Shown: one piece after another, positions 7,077-14,965 of the stretch
Position numbering within the stretch: the stretch's first letter is position 1
Layout of the letters: each line of letters starts with the position of its first letter
Assembly (NCBI GenBank): GCA_038241255.1
Contig: JBBRFW010000073.1
Location: forward strand, 1 to 18,941
Direction of reading: 5' to 3'
Source of the DNA: Schlegelella_A sp038241255
GTDB taxonomy: Bacteria > Pseudomonadota > Gammaproteobacteria > Burkholderiales > Burkholderiaceae_C
DNA length: 18,941 nucleotides
Notes under the pieces: generated by a model
What the model saw: the letters and a program-made list of their open reading frames with translations, nothing else
The model's database searches: none
What the model was told of the DNA's origin: nothing
Made by a program: the position numbers and the translations under genes

Positions 7077-8786
7077 TCAGTCGAGGATCACTTCGGCGCG
7101 CACCGCGCCGGCGCGATCGGCGCGCGCGCTGAGCGCCAACCGCGTTCCCTGCGGCGCTCGCACCACCCACTCGCCGACGGCGCGATCGGCGGTGATCTCC
7201 TTGTTCGGCAAAAAGGCGTTGAGCGAATTCTTCGGCGCGTGCCCCTCTAGCTGCGGCCCCTCAATGCGCGGCTTGCCGCTGACCAGCGACACCGAGCGGT
7301 CGTTCTCGGGCAGGTGGATCTCGAACATCACGCCGCGCACCGTCTTCCTCGCCAGCGCCCGCTTGGTCACGTAGGCCGGCAGCCAGCCGCTGTTGGCGAC
7401 GGCGATGCGCACGCGCCAAGTTTCGCCGCCGAGCGCGCGCACCTCGGTGCGCAGCAGCTCGAGCTTGGGCAGCGACAGGGCGATCGTCGTCATCCATTTC
7501 GGGAACCGCGCCGCCTCGCGCTCGCGCAGGTGCGGCGGCGGATTGCGCCAGTAGTTCATCTTGTCCCAGCCGCCGATCTCGACGGCGCCGAGCTGCGGGT
7601 GCATGAATGGCTTCCAGTCGACGTGCGCCTGGCCGTCGCAGTGCTCGTCGCTCCACTTGATGAGCTTGAGATCGTCCTCGACCGGATGCTCGCGGTACCA
7701 GTCGATCCACTTGTAGTCGGTGATGCCGGCTTCGACGTTCGGCGCCCAGATCTCGACCACCCAGAACAGCGCGCCGAGGTGCTCGTAGACCCAGTCCTGG
7801 GTGCCGCTGATGACATCCTTCGGGTGGTACTTGAAGTCGTGCCAGATGCTGATCGCCGGATAGCCCGTGGTCTTGGCACCGATCTCGCTAAAGCGCTTGA
7901 TCGCCCAGAGGTCCTCCGGGATCATGTCGTCGTCGCTCTGCGTCCCCATCGGGCGCAGGATCACGCCGCTGTGCGTGTGATAGCTGATCGCCGCGCCGAT
8001 GTTCTTGTGGGCGACGATGAAGTCGACCATCGCCTTGACCTCGGGCTCGCTCGTCGGGTAGTCGCCGGCGCCGGTCTGATCGTGCTCCTGACGCCAGCCC
8101 GAGGGAAAGTTGCGATTGAGGTCGAGCCCCTCCAGGTCGGAATTGACCTTGATCGTCAGGCCGTCGTAGTTCCTGATCAGGCCCTCGGGCATCAGGCGGA
8201 AGTACTCGCCGCCGAACTCGCCCGGCTGGCGCGCGACCATGAGGCGGGGATCCTGCTCGCACTTCTTCCAGGTGCCGTGCGGGTCGGCAACACGCATGAA
8301 GAGAATGCGGCCGTCGCCGTCGATGTCTTCGGCGGTGAGGCCGTCAACCGGCTCCTCGTCGTAGGGATAGCGCCGTGTCGACGAGCGGATATGGCGCGGC
8401 CGGTCGGCCAGGGCGAGCTCGGCGCCGTCGGGGTTGAGGCGCGGGCAGAGGTAGACGACGCGGGTGTCGAGCAGCTTGGTGATCGCGGCGTCGCTGCCGT
8501 GCTTGGTGAGCAGCTCGTGGAGATAGTAAAGCACCGCCGTCGACGCGGTCAGCTCGGCGGCGTGGATGTTGCCGTCGGCCCAGAACGCCGGCTTGTCCTC
8601 GGCCGCGCCGGTTGCCAGGTTGGTCAGTGTCGCCACCCAGATGTCGCGCCCTTCGTAGCTCTTGCCGATCGAGCGGACCGCTGTGAGCGTTGGAAACGCC
8701 TGCGCATACTCGAACAGCAGCTTCGTGAGCTCGTCGTGCTTGTAGAACGAGTCGAAGCGGGGTGTCGGTGCGGCGGGGGTGGTCAT
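7077..8786 (-). CDS. M14-family zinc carboxypeptidase
   Basis: This 569-residue protein is an M14 (carboxypeptidase A-like) metallopeptidase. The zinc ligands are visible: His75 and Glu78 in DGNIHAAE (71-78) and a later histidine in SYHTHSG (268-274). DLNRNFPSGW (222-231) supplies the substrate-binding Asn-Arg, and WVVEIWAP places the catalytic Glu at 345. About 110 residues after 450 look like an added C-terminal beta domain. No signal peptide is seen, so it is probably cytosolic. It is longer than classical carboxypeptidases. An insert of about 100 residues, rich in acidic and aromatic residues (about 120-220), lies between the ligand motifs. The start has GGAG 11 bases upstream. Its stop is 10 bp from the porin stop, tail to tail. 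The physiological peptide is unknown. Confidence 0.92.
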   Translation of the reverse strand: MTTPAAPTPRFDSFYKHDELTKLLFEYAQAFPTLTAVRSIGKSYEGRDIWVATLTNLATGAAEDKPAFWADGNIHAAELTASTAVLYYLHELLTKHGSDAAITKLLDTRVVYLCPRLNPDGAELALADRPRHIRSSTRRYPYDEEPVDGLTAEDIDGDGRILFMRVADPHGTWKKCEQDPRLMVARQPGEFGGEYFRLMPEGLIRNYDGLTIKVNSDLEGLDLNRNFPSGWRQEHDQTGAGDYPTSEPEVKAMVDFIVAHKNIGAAISYHTHSGVILRPMGTQSDDDMIPEDLWAIKRFSEIGAKTTGYPAISIWHDFKYHPKDVISGTQDWVYEHLGALFWVVEIWAPNVEAGITDYKWIDWYREHPVEDDLKLIKWSDEHCDGQAHVDWKPFMHPQLGAVEIGGWDKMNYWRNPPPHLREREAARFPKWMTTIALSLPKLELLRTEVRALGGETWRVRIAVANSGWLPAYVTKRALARKTVRGVMFEIHLPENDRSVSLVSGKPRIEGPQLEGHAPKNSLNAFLPNKEITADRAVGEWVVRAPQGTRLALSARADRAGAVRAEVILD

Positions 8787-9659
8787 GAGCGGCAGGTCTC
8801 CAGGCCGTGAGTTCGACCCTCATTGTGCTCAAGGCCTTCAGAACGCCCCTGCTGACATCGTCGCGCGTTGCTTACGTTGATCCGGCTGGGCGCATCGATG
8901 GTGCCCGCCTTCTTCTTGGCCGGTGCCGTGCCTTCCCCCTCTCCGGCGACCTCTTTTTGAACAGGGTGCTGATGACCGGCGACATCGCCGCGCTCCTGGA
9001 CGGGGTGGAAGCGTGGTGCGCCTCGGGCACTCCAGACTTGCGGCCTCTGAGCGGCAACTGCTCCCCGCACAGCGTGTGCGGCTGATCGGCTTTTGATCTG
9101 GGCCGCCTTGTTCGTCGCGTGGTCCCGGGTCGTCGAGCCGTTCGCAAGCAGGCCTCCGCGCAGAACCCGGTGGACTCGATCCTTGACGCCCGAGCTCGGG
9201 CTCGCGCTGGTCGCCCTGCTCATCGGGCTCAACCCGAGACGCCCGCCATCGGTGCCATGGTGACGCTCGGTTGCCATGCCCAGCCCGCCCTGCGGACCAG
9301 CCGCATCGGGATTCGCGGACCCGGTACGAAGGCGACACCTCTTGTCGAGCGGCATTGCCGATCGCCCGCCGCAAGGACGCCGATATCTCACAACTCGCCG
9401 CCACCGGACTCGTCAGCGGGCGTCGTTGACGTCGATCGAGGCTTGCTCCGCGCGATGCGCGGCAGAGCTGGGCGTGCACTGGCGAATGGCGCGCGTCACG
9501 CGATCGGTCGGGCCGGCAGATCCCGGAGCAGCATGCAAAGGGCCTGATGCCCTCCGACCCGCTGCTGGCGGCCATCGGCGATCAGCCCGGAAATTGCTGG
9601 ATCGTCGTCGCCCCTGAACCGGCGACGCGCCGGCGACTTCGCAGACCGCGCGGCGCCGC
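8787..9659. other. Gene-free stretch of about 870 bp
   Basis: I see no supportable gene here. All frames on both strands were read. ORFs of 90-245 codons exist, but they are rich in Arg, Ser, Pro and Cys and show no family motif. Short protein-like patches occur in different frames, for example LALVALLIGLNPR around 9195-9235 and DADISQLAATGLVSGRR around 9376-9427 on the plus strand. Each is soon cut by stops. This pattern fits old, decayed coding sequence, but it could be noncoding DNA. It separates the M14 gene's upstream side from the amidotransferase stop. Confidence 0.5.
9619..9633 (-). terminator. Weak hairpin downstream of the amidotransferase
   Basis: CCGGCG-ACG-CGCCGG is a perfect 6-bp inverted repeat 27 bases past the amidotransferase stop on the minus strand. 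No T-run follows, so intrinsic termination is doubtful. In DNA this GC-rich such repeats are common by chance. Confidence 0.2.
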
Positions 9660-10415
9660 CTAGACGAGGGACGCGCCCTCGACGAAGACGCGAATCTCGC
9701 CCGGCGCGAACGCCTGCCACCGCTCGTCCTTAGTCAACGGCTCTGTGACGACGACGGCAACGCGGTCGAGCGGCGAGGTCTGCTGCGCGAAGTCGACGGT
9801 GACGTCCTCGTCCTGCAGCGACGCGCGCGCGAACGGATGCTGGCGCACGATGTGGTGCAGTTGCGTCGAGCAATGCGCCCAGAGCGCCTGGCCGTTGCTG
9901 AGCACAGCGTTGAAGACGCCGTGCCGTGCGACCTGCGGCACCAGCTCGGCGAGGGTGCACGTCAGCTCCTCGATCGGCGGCACGCTGGCATGCGCCTTGG
10001 CGAGCTCCTGCATGAGCCAGCAGAACGCACGCTCGCTGTCGGTGCTGCCGACCGGGCGGAATGCGCCGTGCAGCCGCGGCGCGTAGCCCTGCAGATCGCC
10101 GTTGTGCGCAAACACCCAGTAGCGGCCCCACAGCTCGCGAACGAACGGATGCGTGTTCTCGAGCGCGACCCGGCCCTGCGTCGCCTTGCGGATGTGGGCG
10201 ACGATGTTCTCGCTGCGGATCGGATAGCGGCGCACCATTTCCGCCACCGGCGACTCGCGCGCGCTCGAGGTGTCGACGAAGAGGCGCACCCCCTTGTCCT
10301 CAAAGAAGGCGATGCCGAAGCCGTCCTTGTGCTCCTCGGCACGCGTCGCGAAGCCCGTGAAGCTGAACATCACGTCGGTCGGCGTGTTGGCGTTCATGCC
10401 GAGGAGCTGACACAT
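9660..10415 (-). CDS. Class II glutamine amidotransferase, YafJ-like
   Basis: The 251-residue protein starts MCQLLGMNANTPTD. After removal of Met1, Cys2 is the N-terminal nucleophile that releases ammonia from glutamine. The glutaminase fold residues are visible: HIRKAT at 74-79, NTHPF at 87-91 and FAHNGDL at 102-108. Length and motifs match stand-alone class II GATases of the YafJ/GATase_4 group, whose acceptor substrate is not generally known. The ATG at 10415 is required to place Cys2; a 25-codon upstream extension is open but would destroy the mechanism. It follows the sigma factor gene by 71 bp on the same strand. That gap holds an inverted repeat, so it may or may not share the DGPF-sigma transcript. 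Confidence 0.92.
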   Translation of the reverse strand: MCQLLGMNANTPTDVMFSFTGFATRAEEHKDGFGIAFFEDKGVRLFVDTSSARESPVAEMVRRYPIRSENIVAHIRKATQGRVALENTHPFVRELWGRYWVFAHNGDLQGYAPRLHGAFRPVGSTDSERAFCWLMQELAKAHASVPPIEELTCTLAELVPQVARHGVFNAVLSNGQALWAHCSTQLHHIVRQHPFARASLQDEDVTVDFAQQTSPLDRVAVVVTEPLTKDERWQAFAPGEIRVFVEGASLV

Positions 10416-10446
10416 GGCGGAGCAGGTGGGCGAAGCGGAAGAACCG

Positions 10447-10467
10447 GCGGCCAGTATGGCCGGCCGC
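10447..10467 (-). repeat. Inverted repeat between sigma factor and amidotransferase genes
   Basis: GCGGCC at 10447-10452 pairs with GGCCGC at 10462-10467 across a 9-base loop. A shorter 5-bp stem with loop AGTAT is the alternative fold. It starts about 20 bases after the sigma factor stop. It may be a weak terminator or processing site, but there is no T-run. Confidence 0.25.
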
Positions 10468-10486
10468 GACCTCGCGCGCGCCGCCG

Positions 10487-11722
10487 TCACGACCCGACCG
10501 AGTCGGCGCGAAGGAGAAAGCGGCGCACCGCCGGGTCGGTGCTGAGGCCGACGGCGCGATCGCGCGCCGACTGCGCCGTGGCGCGATCGCCTTGGGCCGC
10601 GGCGAGGTGGGCGAGCGCCGCCCAGTACGGCTGATACCCGCGCACCTCGTCAGGCGCGATCGCCTCGAGCGCGGCAAGCCCAGCGGCCGGGCCGCTCGCC
10701 GCCCCCACCGCGCAGGCGCGGCTGACGATCGCGCCGATCGTGGGCTGCAGCGCCACCCGCGCGTCGTAGAGCGCGACGATCGCATCTTCGGGCACGCGCG
10801 CGCCGAGGCAGCGCTGCGTGTGCGCCGACTGGATCGCAGCCTCGAGCTGGAATGCGCCGGGCGTCGCGAACGTCGCGGCGCGCCCCAGGGCCTCCTCGCC
10901 GACGCCGAGCAGCTCGCGGTCCCAGAGCGCCGTGTCCTGCGCGTGCAGGGGGACGTAGTCGCCGGCGGAATCGCGCCGCGCCGAAGCGCGCGACTGGCAA
11001 AAGGCGAGCAGGGCCAGCAGGCCCCACGCCTCCGCGGCCTCGGGCAGCAGGCGGACCAGCATCGCCGCCAGCGTCAGCGCTTCCTGGGCGAGGTCGCCGC
11101 GTTGCGGGTCGGTGCCGGCGACGTCGTCCCAGCCGGTGCCGTAGGCGGCATAGATCGCCTCGAGCACGTCGACCAGGCGCTCCGGCCAGGCGTCGGCCCC
11201 GGGCACCTCGAAGGCGATGCCGGTTTGGCGGATCTTGGTCTTGGCGCGCACGAGCCGCTGCGACAGCGTCGCCGGCGCGACCAGGAACGCAGAGGCGATG
11301 CGTGCCGCGTCGAGGCCGAGCACGGTCTGCAGCATCAGCGCGGCGCGCGCCCCGGGGTCGATCGCCGGATGCGCGCAGACAAACATCAGCTTGAGGCGCT
11401 CGTCAGGAAACTGCGGCTCGGCCACGGTGGCGAGCTCGCCGAAGACGATGGCGAGCGTCGCCTCCGCGCCGGCCTCGACCCGCCCATGACGCCAGCGGTC
11501 GTTCAGGCGGCGCCGCGCCGTCGTCAGCAGCCAGGCCTCCGGCGCGTCGGGCACGCCGTCGACCGGCCAGTGAGCGAGCGCGGCGGCGAAGGCGTCGCCG
11601 AGCGCATCTTCGGCGGCCGCGATGTCGTGCGAGCGCGCTGCGAGATAGGCAATCAGGCGCCCGTAGGAGTCGCGCGCGACCGCCGCGGCGGCGTCCTCGG
11701 GCGCGGGCGCAGCCGTCGACAT
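10487..11722 (-). CDS. ECF42-type RNA polymerase sigma factor with long C-terminal extension
   Basis: This 411-residue protein is an extracytoplasmic-function sigma factor of the group paired with DGPF proteins. Sigma region 2 lies at about residues 15-80 (ending in PEAWLLTTARRRLNDRWRH). Region 4 lies at about 110-165, with FVCAHPAIDPGARAALML and FLVAPATLSQRLVRAKTKI, both hallmarks of ECF42. About 245 residues of helical, alanine-rich C-terminal extension follow (TPR-like in the family), reported to be needed for activity. It is twice the length of ordinary ECF factors. No anti-sigma gene is nearby. The ATG at 11722 overlaps the DGPF stop by one base (TGATG). The region upstream of the DGPF gene carries a likely ECF42 promoter, so it probably activates its own operon. 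The stimulus is unknown. Confidence 0.93.
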   Translation of the reverse strand: MSTAAPAPEDAAAAVARDSYGRLIAYLAARSHDIAAAEDALGDAFAAALAHWPVDGVPDAPEAWLLTTARRRLNDRWRHGRVEAGAEATLAIVFGELATVAEPQFPDERLKLMFVCAHPAIDPGARAALMLQTVLGLDAARIASAFLVAPATLSQRLVRAKTKIRQTGIAFEVPGADAWPERLVDVLEAIYAAYGTGWDDVAGTDPQRGDLAQEALTLAAMLVRLLPEAAEAWGLLALLAFCQSRASARRDSAGDYVPLHAQDTALWDRELLGVGEEALGRAATFATPGAFQLEAAIQSAHTQRCLGARVPEDAIVALYDARVALQPTIGAIVSRACAVGAASGPAAGLAALEAIAPDEVRGYQPYWAALAHLAAAQGDRATAQSARDRAVGLSTDPAVRRFLLRADSVGS

Positions 11723-12081
11723 CAGGCCTGCGGCGGCGGCAGCACCGGTCGCACCTCGACGCCGCCGCTGGTGGCGCATGGCGCACGCGCGGCCCAGGAG
11801 AGCGCCGTGTCGAGGTCGGGCACCTCAATGACGAAGAAGCCGCCGAGCTGCTCCTTGGTGTCGGCGAACGGCCCGTCCTGGACGCGCCGCTTGCCGTCGA
11901 CGAGGCGCACCGTCGTCCCCGTGCCGGGCTCCTGCAGCCCGGCACCGCTCTTGACAATTCCCGACTGGTGCATCGACTGCACGTACGCCATCCAGCCGGC
12001 CCAGTAGGGCTGGCTCTGGGTGCGGTCTCGGCGCTGCTCGAACTGGGCCGTCGACTCGTAGAACATCAGCATGTATTCCAT
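11722..12081 (-). CDS. DGPF/YCII-related domain protein
   Basis: The 119-residue protein is a small ferredoxin-like-fold protein of the YCII/DGPF family. It starts MEYMLMFYES, has VKSGAGLQEPGTGTTVRL in the middle, and carries the name-giving DGPF at 69-72 within DGPFADTKEQLGGF. VIEVPDLDTALSWA (about 84-97) completes the family pattern. DGPF genes are habitually next to ECF42 sigma factor genes; they are not established anti-sigma factors and their biochemical role is open. GAGG lies 5 bases before the ATG (12087-12090), the strongest ribosome site seen in this part of the window. The gene is first in the unit and is coupled to the sigma factor by TGATG. Probably cytosolic; no signal peptide or membrane segment is visible. 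Confidence 0.93.
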   Translation of the reverse strand: MEYMLMFYESTAQFEQRRDRTQSQPYWAGWMAYVQSMHQSGIVKSGAGLQEPGTGTTVRLVDGKRRVQDGPFADTKEQLGGFFVIEVPDLDTALSWAARAPCATSGGVEVRPVLPPPQA

Positions 12082-12127
12082 GGTTTCCTCGTCGTGAAGC
12101 GAGCGACGACGCGTCGCCCATCGAGAT

Positions 12128-12154
12128 GACGCGCCAGGCGGGGGGATTTCGACA
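12128..12154 (-). promoter_or_regulatory. Candidate ECF42-dependent promoter of the DGPF-sigma operon
   Basis: On the minus strand TGTCGA (12154-12149) is followed after exactly 17 bases by CGTC (12131-12128). As I recall, ECF42 target promoters are described with TGTCGA at -35 and CGA/TC at -10, which this matches. Transcription would start near 12120, giving a leader of about 40 bases with the ribosome site at its end. It supports autoregulation of the operon. Confidence 0.7.
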
Positions 12155-12189
12155 CTTCATCGAAGGCCGCGAGCCCTTCGCCGCGCCGT

Positions 12190-13455
12190 TCAGCGCCAGT
12201 CGACGAGCCGGCGCAGGACGCCGCGCACGGTCACCGCGTCGGTCGGGATGTGCGTTTCCTCGAGCACGCCGGCCATGCGCTGGACGCGGCGAGGGCTGCG
12301 CTTGGCGCTCCACACCAGGAGGTCGATGAGCCACGGGTGAGCGTTGGCGCGATTGGCCTCCTCATACAGATCGAAGCGCGGCTTGAGCGACAGCACCCGC
12401 GCCGCGTAGTCGGCGCGCACCTCGGCATCGGCGGTATCTTTCGCGTCGATCGCCGGACGCGCGAGGATCGCCTCGGCGGCGTGGATGGCCGTCTCCATCG
12501 CCTTGCCGATCCCCTCGCCCGTGAACGCGTACGTGCTGCCCGCCGCTTCGCCGGTGACGAGCACGCCCGGCGCCTCAAGGCGCGCGCCTTCGAGCGAGCA
12601 GCGCAGCGGCGCACCTTTCAGCTCGTGGCCCGCCTCGCCGTGCCAGCGGCCGCCCTCGACCAGCTCGCGCGCGGGGGGGTAGAGCGCCTTGAAGGCGGCG
12701 AAGACCTCGCGCAGGTTGACGTCCTGCATCGCGTGCTTGCCGTCTTTGCCTTCGCGGTGGCTCTGGGCGACGCCGACGCCGATGTTGAAGACGTCGCCGC
12801 CGCACGGAAAGATCCAGCCGTAGCCGGGCGAGAGGCGCTTGTGCCAGACGACCTCGAGGCTGGTGATGCGCGCCGTCATGGCCGCGTTCTCCACGTAACC
12901 GCGCAGGGCGATGCCGCTCGGCGTGCGCCGCTCGCACAGGGCCGCGGCGATCATCGCCTGCGGCTGCGCGCCGCTCGCGAGCACAAGCCAGGGCGCGCGC
13001 ACCTCGCGCACGCGCTCGCCGTGCTGCAGGCGCGCGCCGACGACGCGGCCGGTGCTGTCGCGCAGCGGCGCGACGAAGCGGACCGGCGCGAACATGCGCG
13101 CGCCGGCAGCGACCGCGGCGCGGCAAAGGATCTCGTCGAGGCGCTTCCTCGGCAGCACCGCGAGGCGGCCCGGGACGTCGATGCGGCCGCCGCGCGGCGC
13201 GATGCAGGCGAGCGTCGTCGCCGAGCGCGCCTCGGCCATCACCTGCGCGAGGACGCCGAGCCGGTCGAGGGCGCGATGCGCGTCGGGGATGAGGCCGTCG
13301 CCGCACACCTTGTCGCGCGGGAAGGCGTGCGCGTCGACGAGGACGACCTCGCGCCCGGCGCGCGCGAGCAGCTGCGCCGCCGCGCTGCCGGCCGGGCCCG
13401 CGCCGACGACGATCGCGTCACCGCGCTCGGGCAGAAAATCGAGATCGAGGTTCAC
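12190..13455 (-). CDS. FAD-dependent oxidoreductase, geranylgeranyl reductase family
   Basis: This 421-residue flavoprotein belongs to the geranylgeranyl-reductase/FixC-like group (COG0644). VVGAGPAGSAAAQLL at about 16-30 is the dinucleotide-binding fold, and FPRDKVCGDGLIP (45-57) is the conserved cysteine segment that follows it. GYGWIFP at 211-217 is the family strand motif. GEAAG at 302-306 with TGEGI at 312-316 forms the second FAD-binding region. Members reduce prenyl chains of lipids, chlorophylls or quinones, or oxidise small aromatic products; which applies here is not visible. It starts with GTG at 13455, overlapping the MFS stop (GTGA), so the two are translationally coupled. An open frame continues upstream through the MFS gene but is only a shadow. 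No membrane helix is seen. Confidence 0.9.
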   Translation of the reverse strand: MNLDLDFLPERGDAIVVGAGPAGSAAAQLLARAGREVVLVDAHAFPRDKVCGDGLIPDAHRALDRLGVLAQVMAEARSATTLACIAPRGGRIDVPGRLAVLPRKRLDEILCRAAVAAGARMFAPVRFVAPLRDSTGRVVGARLQHGERVREVRAPWLVLASGAQPQAMIAAALCERRTPSGIALRGYVENAAMTARITSLEVVWHKRLSPGYGWIFPCGGDVFNIGVGVAQSHREGKDGKHAMQDVNLREVFAAFKALYPPARELVEGGRWHGEAGHELKGAPLRCSLEGARLEAPGVLVTGEAAGSTYAFTGEGIGKAMETAIHAAEAILARPAIDAKDTADAEVRADYAARVLSLKPRFDLYEEANRANAHPWLIDLLVWSAKRSPRRVQRMAGVLEETHIPTDAVTVRGVLRRLVDWR

Positions 13456-14903
13456 GCGGCTCGCGCCTCGGCGCGCGCGCCGGGCGGCGTGCCGGGGCCC
13501 ATGCGCCAGGCGGCGACGATCGCGCAAGCGGTGATGGTGCCGACCAGCGCGAACGTTTCGTGGAACGCCGCGAGCGGTTGCGCTGCGTGCAGGCGCAGCC
13601 GCCATTCGAGGACATTGCCGACGATGCCGATGCCGATGGCGCCGCCGAGCTGGCGCAGGAAGTTGATCGTGCTTGAACCCTGCGAGATCAGCACTTTCGG
13701 GACGCCCTGCATCGAGCCGAAGTTGAGCGACGGCATGATCAGGCCGAGGCCGAGCCGGCCGATCACGGCCCACAGCGTGATCAGCAGCAGCGCGGTCGTC
13801 GTGTCGACGCCGACCATGACGAAGAACGACGCGGCGAGCAGGACCAGGCCGGCGCTCACCATGCGGCTGACGGCGATGCGGTCGGCGAGCCGGCCGGCGA
13901 GCGGGATCGTCACCGCCAGCACGAGCCCCGCCGGCAACAGCACCGCGCCGGCCTGCGACGGCGGCAAGTGCAGCGCCTCCTGCATGAACACCGGCACCAG
14001 GTAAGTCGAGCCGAAGAGCGCCATGCCATAGATGAACGCGACCGCGCCGCCCATCGCGAAGGCGCGGTGATCGAACAAGCCAAGCGCCATCAGCGGTCGC
14101 GCGCCGTGGCGCTGGTGATAGACGAAGCCGACGGTGGCGACGACGCTGCAGGCGAGCAGCGCCAGGCCGGAATCGAGCGACGTGCCGTGCAGGCTCACCA
14201 TACCGTTCAGCAGGGCCAGCACCGCGACTGCGATCAGGCCAAGGCCGACGACGTCGAGCCGCCCACCGGCGCGGCTGACTGGGGCCCCGCCGGGGGCGCC
14301 GATCGGCAGGTAGCGCTGCGCCATGATCGTGGCGACGAAGCAGAACGGCGTGACGACGAAGAAGATCGAGCGCCAGCCGAACCATTCGACGAGGATGCCG
14401 CCGATGCTCGGGCCGATCGCCGGCGCGAGGACGACGCCGAAGCCGAAGATGCCCATCGCCTTGCCGCGCTCGCCGGCGCCGAAGGCGTGCAGGATGACAA
14501 TCGCCGGGATCGGCTGCAGGACGCCGGCCGCGAGCCCCTCGGCGACGCGCATTGCCAGCACCAGGTCGAACCACGGGCTGAAGCCGCCGACGACGCCGCC
14601 GAGCATGAGCAGGACCACGGCACCGGTGTAGGCGTGGCGATAGCCGTAGCGCTCGAGCAGCCACGGCGTCGTCAGCATCGACAGCGTCATCGCGCCCATG
14701 AAGCCGGCCGAGAGCCACTGCGCGCGCTCCTGGCCGAGGCCGAAGACGCGGCTCATGTCGGGCACCGCGACGTTGATGATCGTCGACGCCATGATCGATG
14801 CGACCGTGCCGAGCATCACCGTCGCCAGGACGCGCCAGCGATAGTTCGGACCGAAGCGCTCGGCGAGCGCGGCGCGGGAATGGATGGGGTCGGACGACGG
14901 CAC
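13452..14903 (-). CDS. MFS transporter, DHA2 (EmrB/QacA) drug-efflux type
   Basis: This 483-residue inner-membrane protein is a major facilitator with about 14 hydrophobic segments, the number typical of DHA2 proton-driven exporters. The N-terminal helix and loop read ASTIINVAVPDMSR (about 39-52, motif D-like). ERYGYRHAY follows helix 2 in place of motif A. GFGVVLAPAIGPSIGGIL (about 153-170) is motif C, the antiporter signature. The start is GTG at 14903; an in-frame TGA 30 bases upstream forbids any longer form. The ribosome site is poor. It lies 62 bp after the M13 gene and overlaps the flavoprotein gene by GTGA, which hints that it exports a compound made or modified by that enzyme. The substrate is unknown. 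Confidence 0.92.
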   Translation of the reverse strand: MPSSDPIHSRAALAERFGPNYRWRVLATVMLGTVASIMASTIINVAVPDMSRVFGLGQERAQWLSAGFMGAMTLSMLTTPWLLERYGYRHAYTGAVVLLMLGGVVGGFSPWFDLVLAMRVAEGLAAGVLQPIPAIVILHAFGAGERGKAMGIFGFGVVLAPAIGPSIGGILVEWFGWRSIFFVVTPFCFVATIMAQRYLPIGAPGGAPVSRAGGRLDVVGLGLIAVAVLALLNGMVSLHGTSLDSGLALLACSVVATVGFVYHQRHGARPLMALGLFDHRAFAMGGAVAFIYGMALFGSTYLVPVFMQEALHLPPSQAGAVLLPAGLVLAVTIPLAGRLADRIAVSRMVSAGLVLLAASFFVMVGVDTTTALLLITLWAVIGRLGLGLIMPSLNFGSMQGVPKVLISQGSSTINFLRQLGGAIGIGIVGNVLEWRLRLHAAQPLAAFHETFALVGTITACAIVAAWRMGPGTPPGARAEARAA

Positions 14904-14965
14904 GTTTCGGCGGGGGAGGGCGGGTCAGCCGCCGATTGTCGTCGCGCGCCGGGGCTGTGCCGCAT

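Noticed and set aside
7314..8810. 498-codon plus-strand ORF opposite the M14 gene
   Set aside because: It is antisense to a clear zinc carboxypeptidase, with charged low-complexity composition and no recognisable domain.
8807..9085. 92-codon plus-strand ORF in the gene-free gap
   Set aside because: It has no family motif and no ribosome site; part of it looks hydrophobic, but not enough to support a gene.
8838..9575. 245-codon minus-strand ORF in the gene-free gap
   Set aside because: Its Ser/Arg/Cys-rich composition is unlike a folded protein and no motif is visible.
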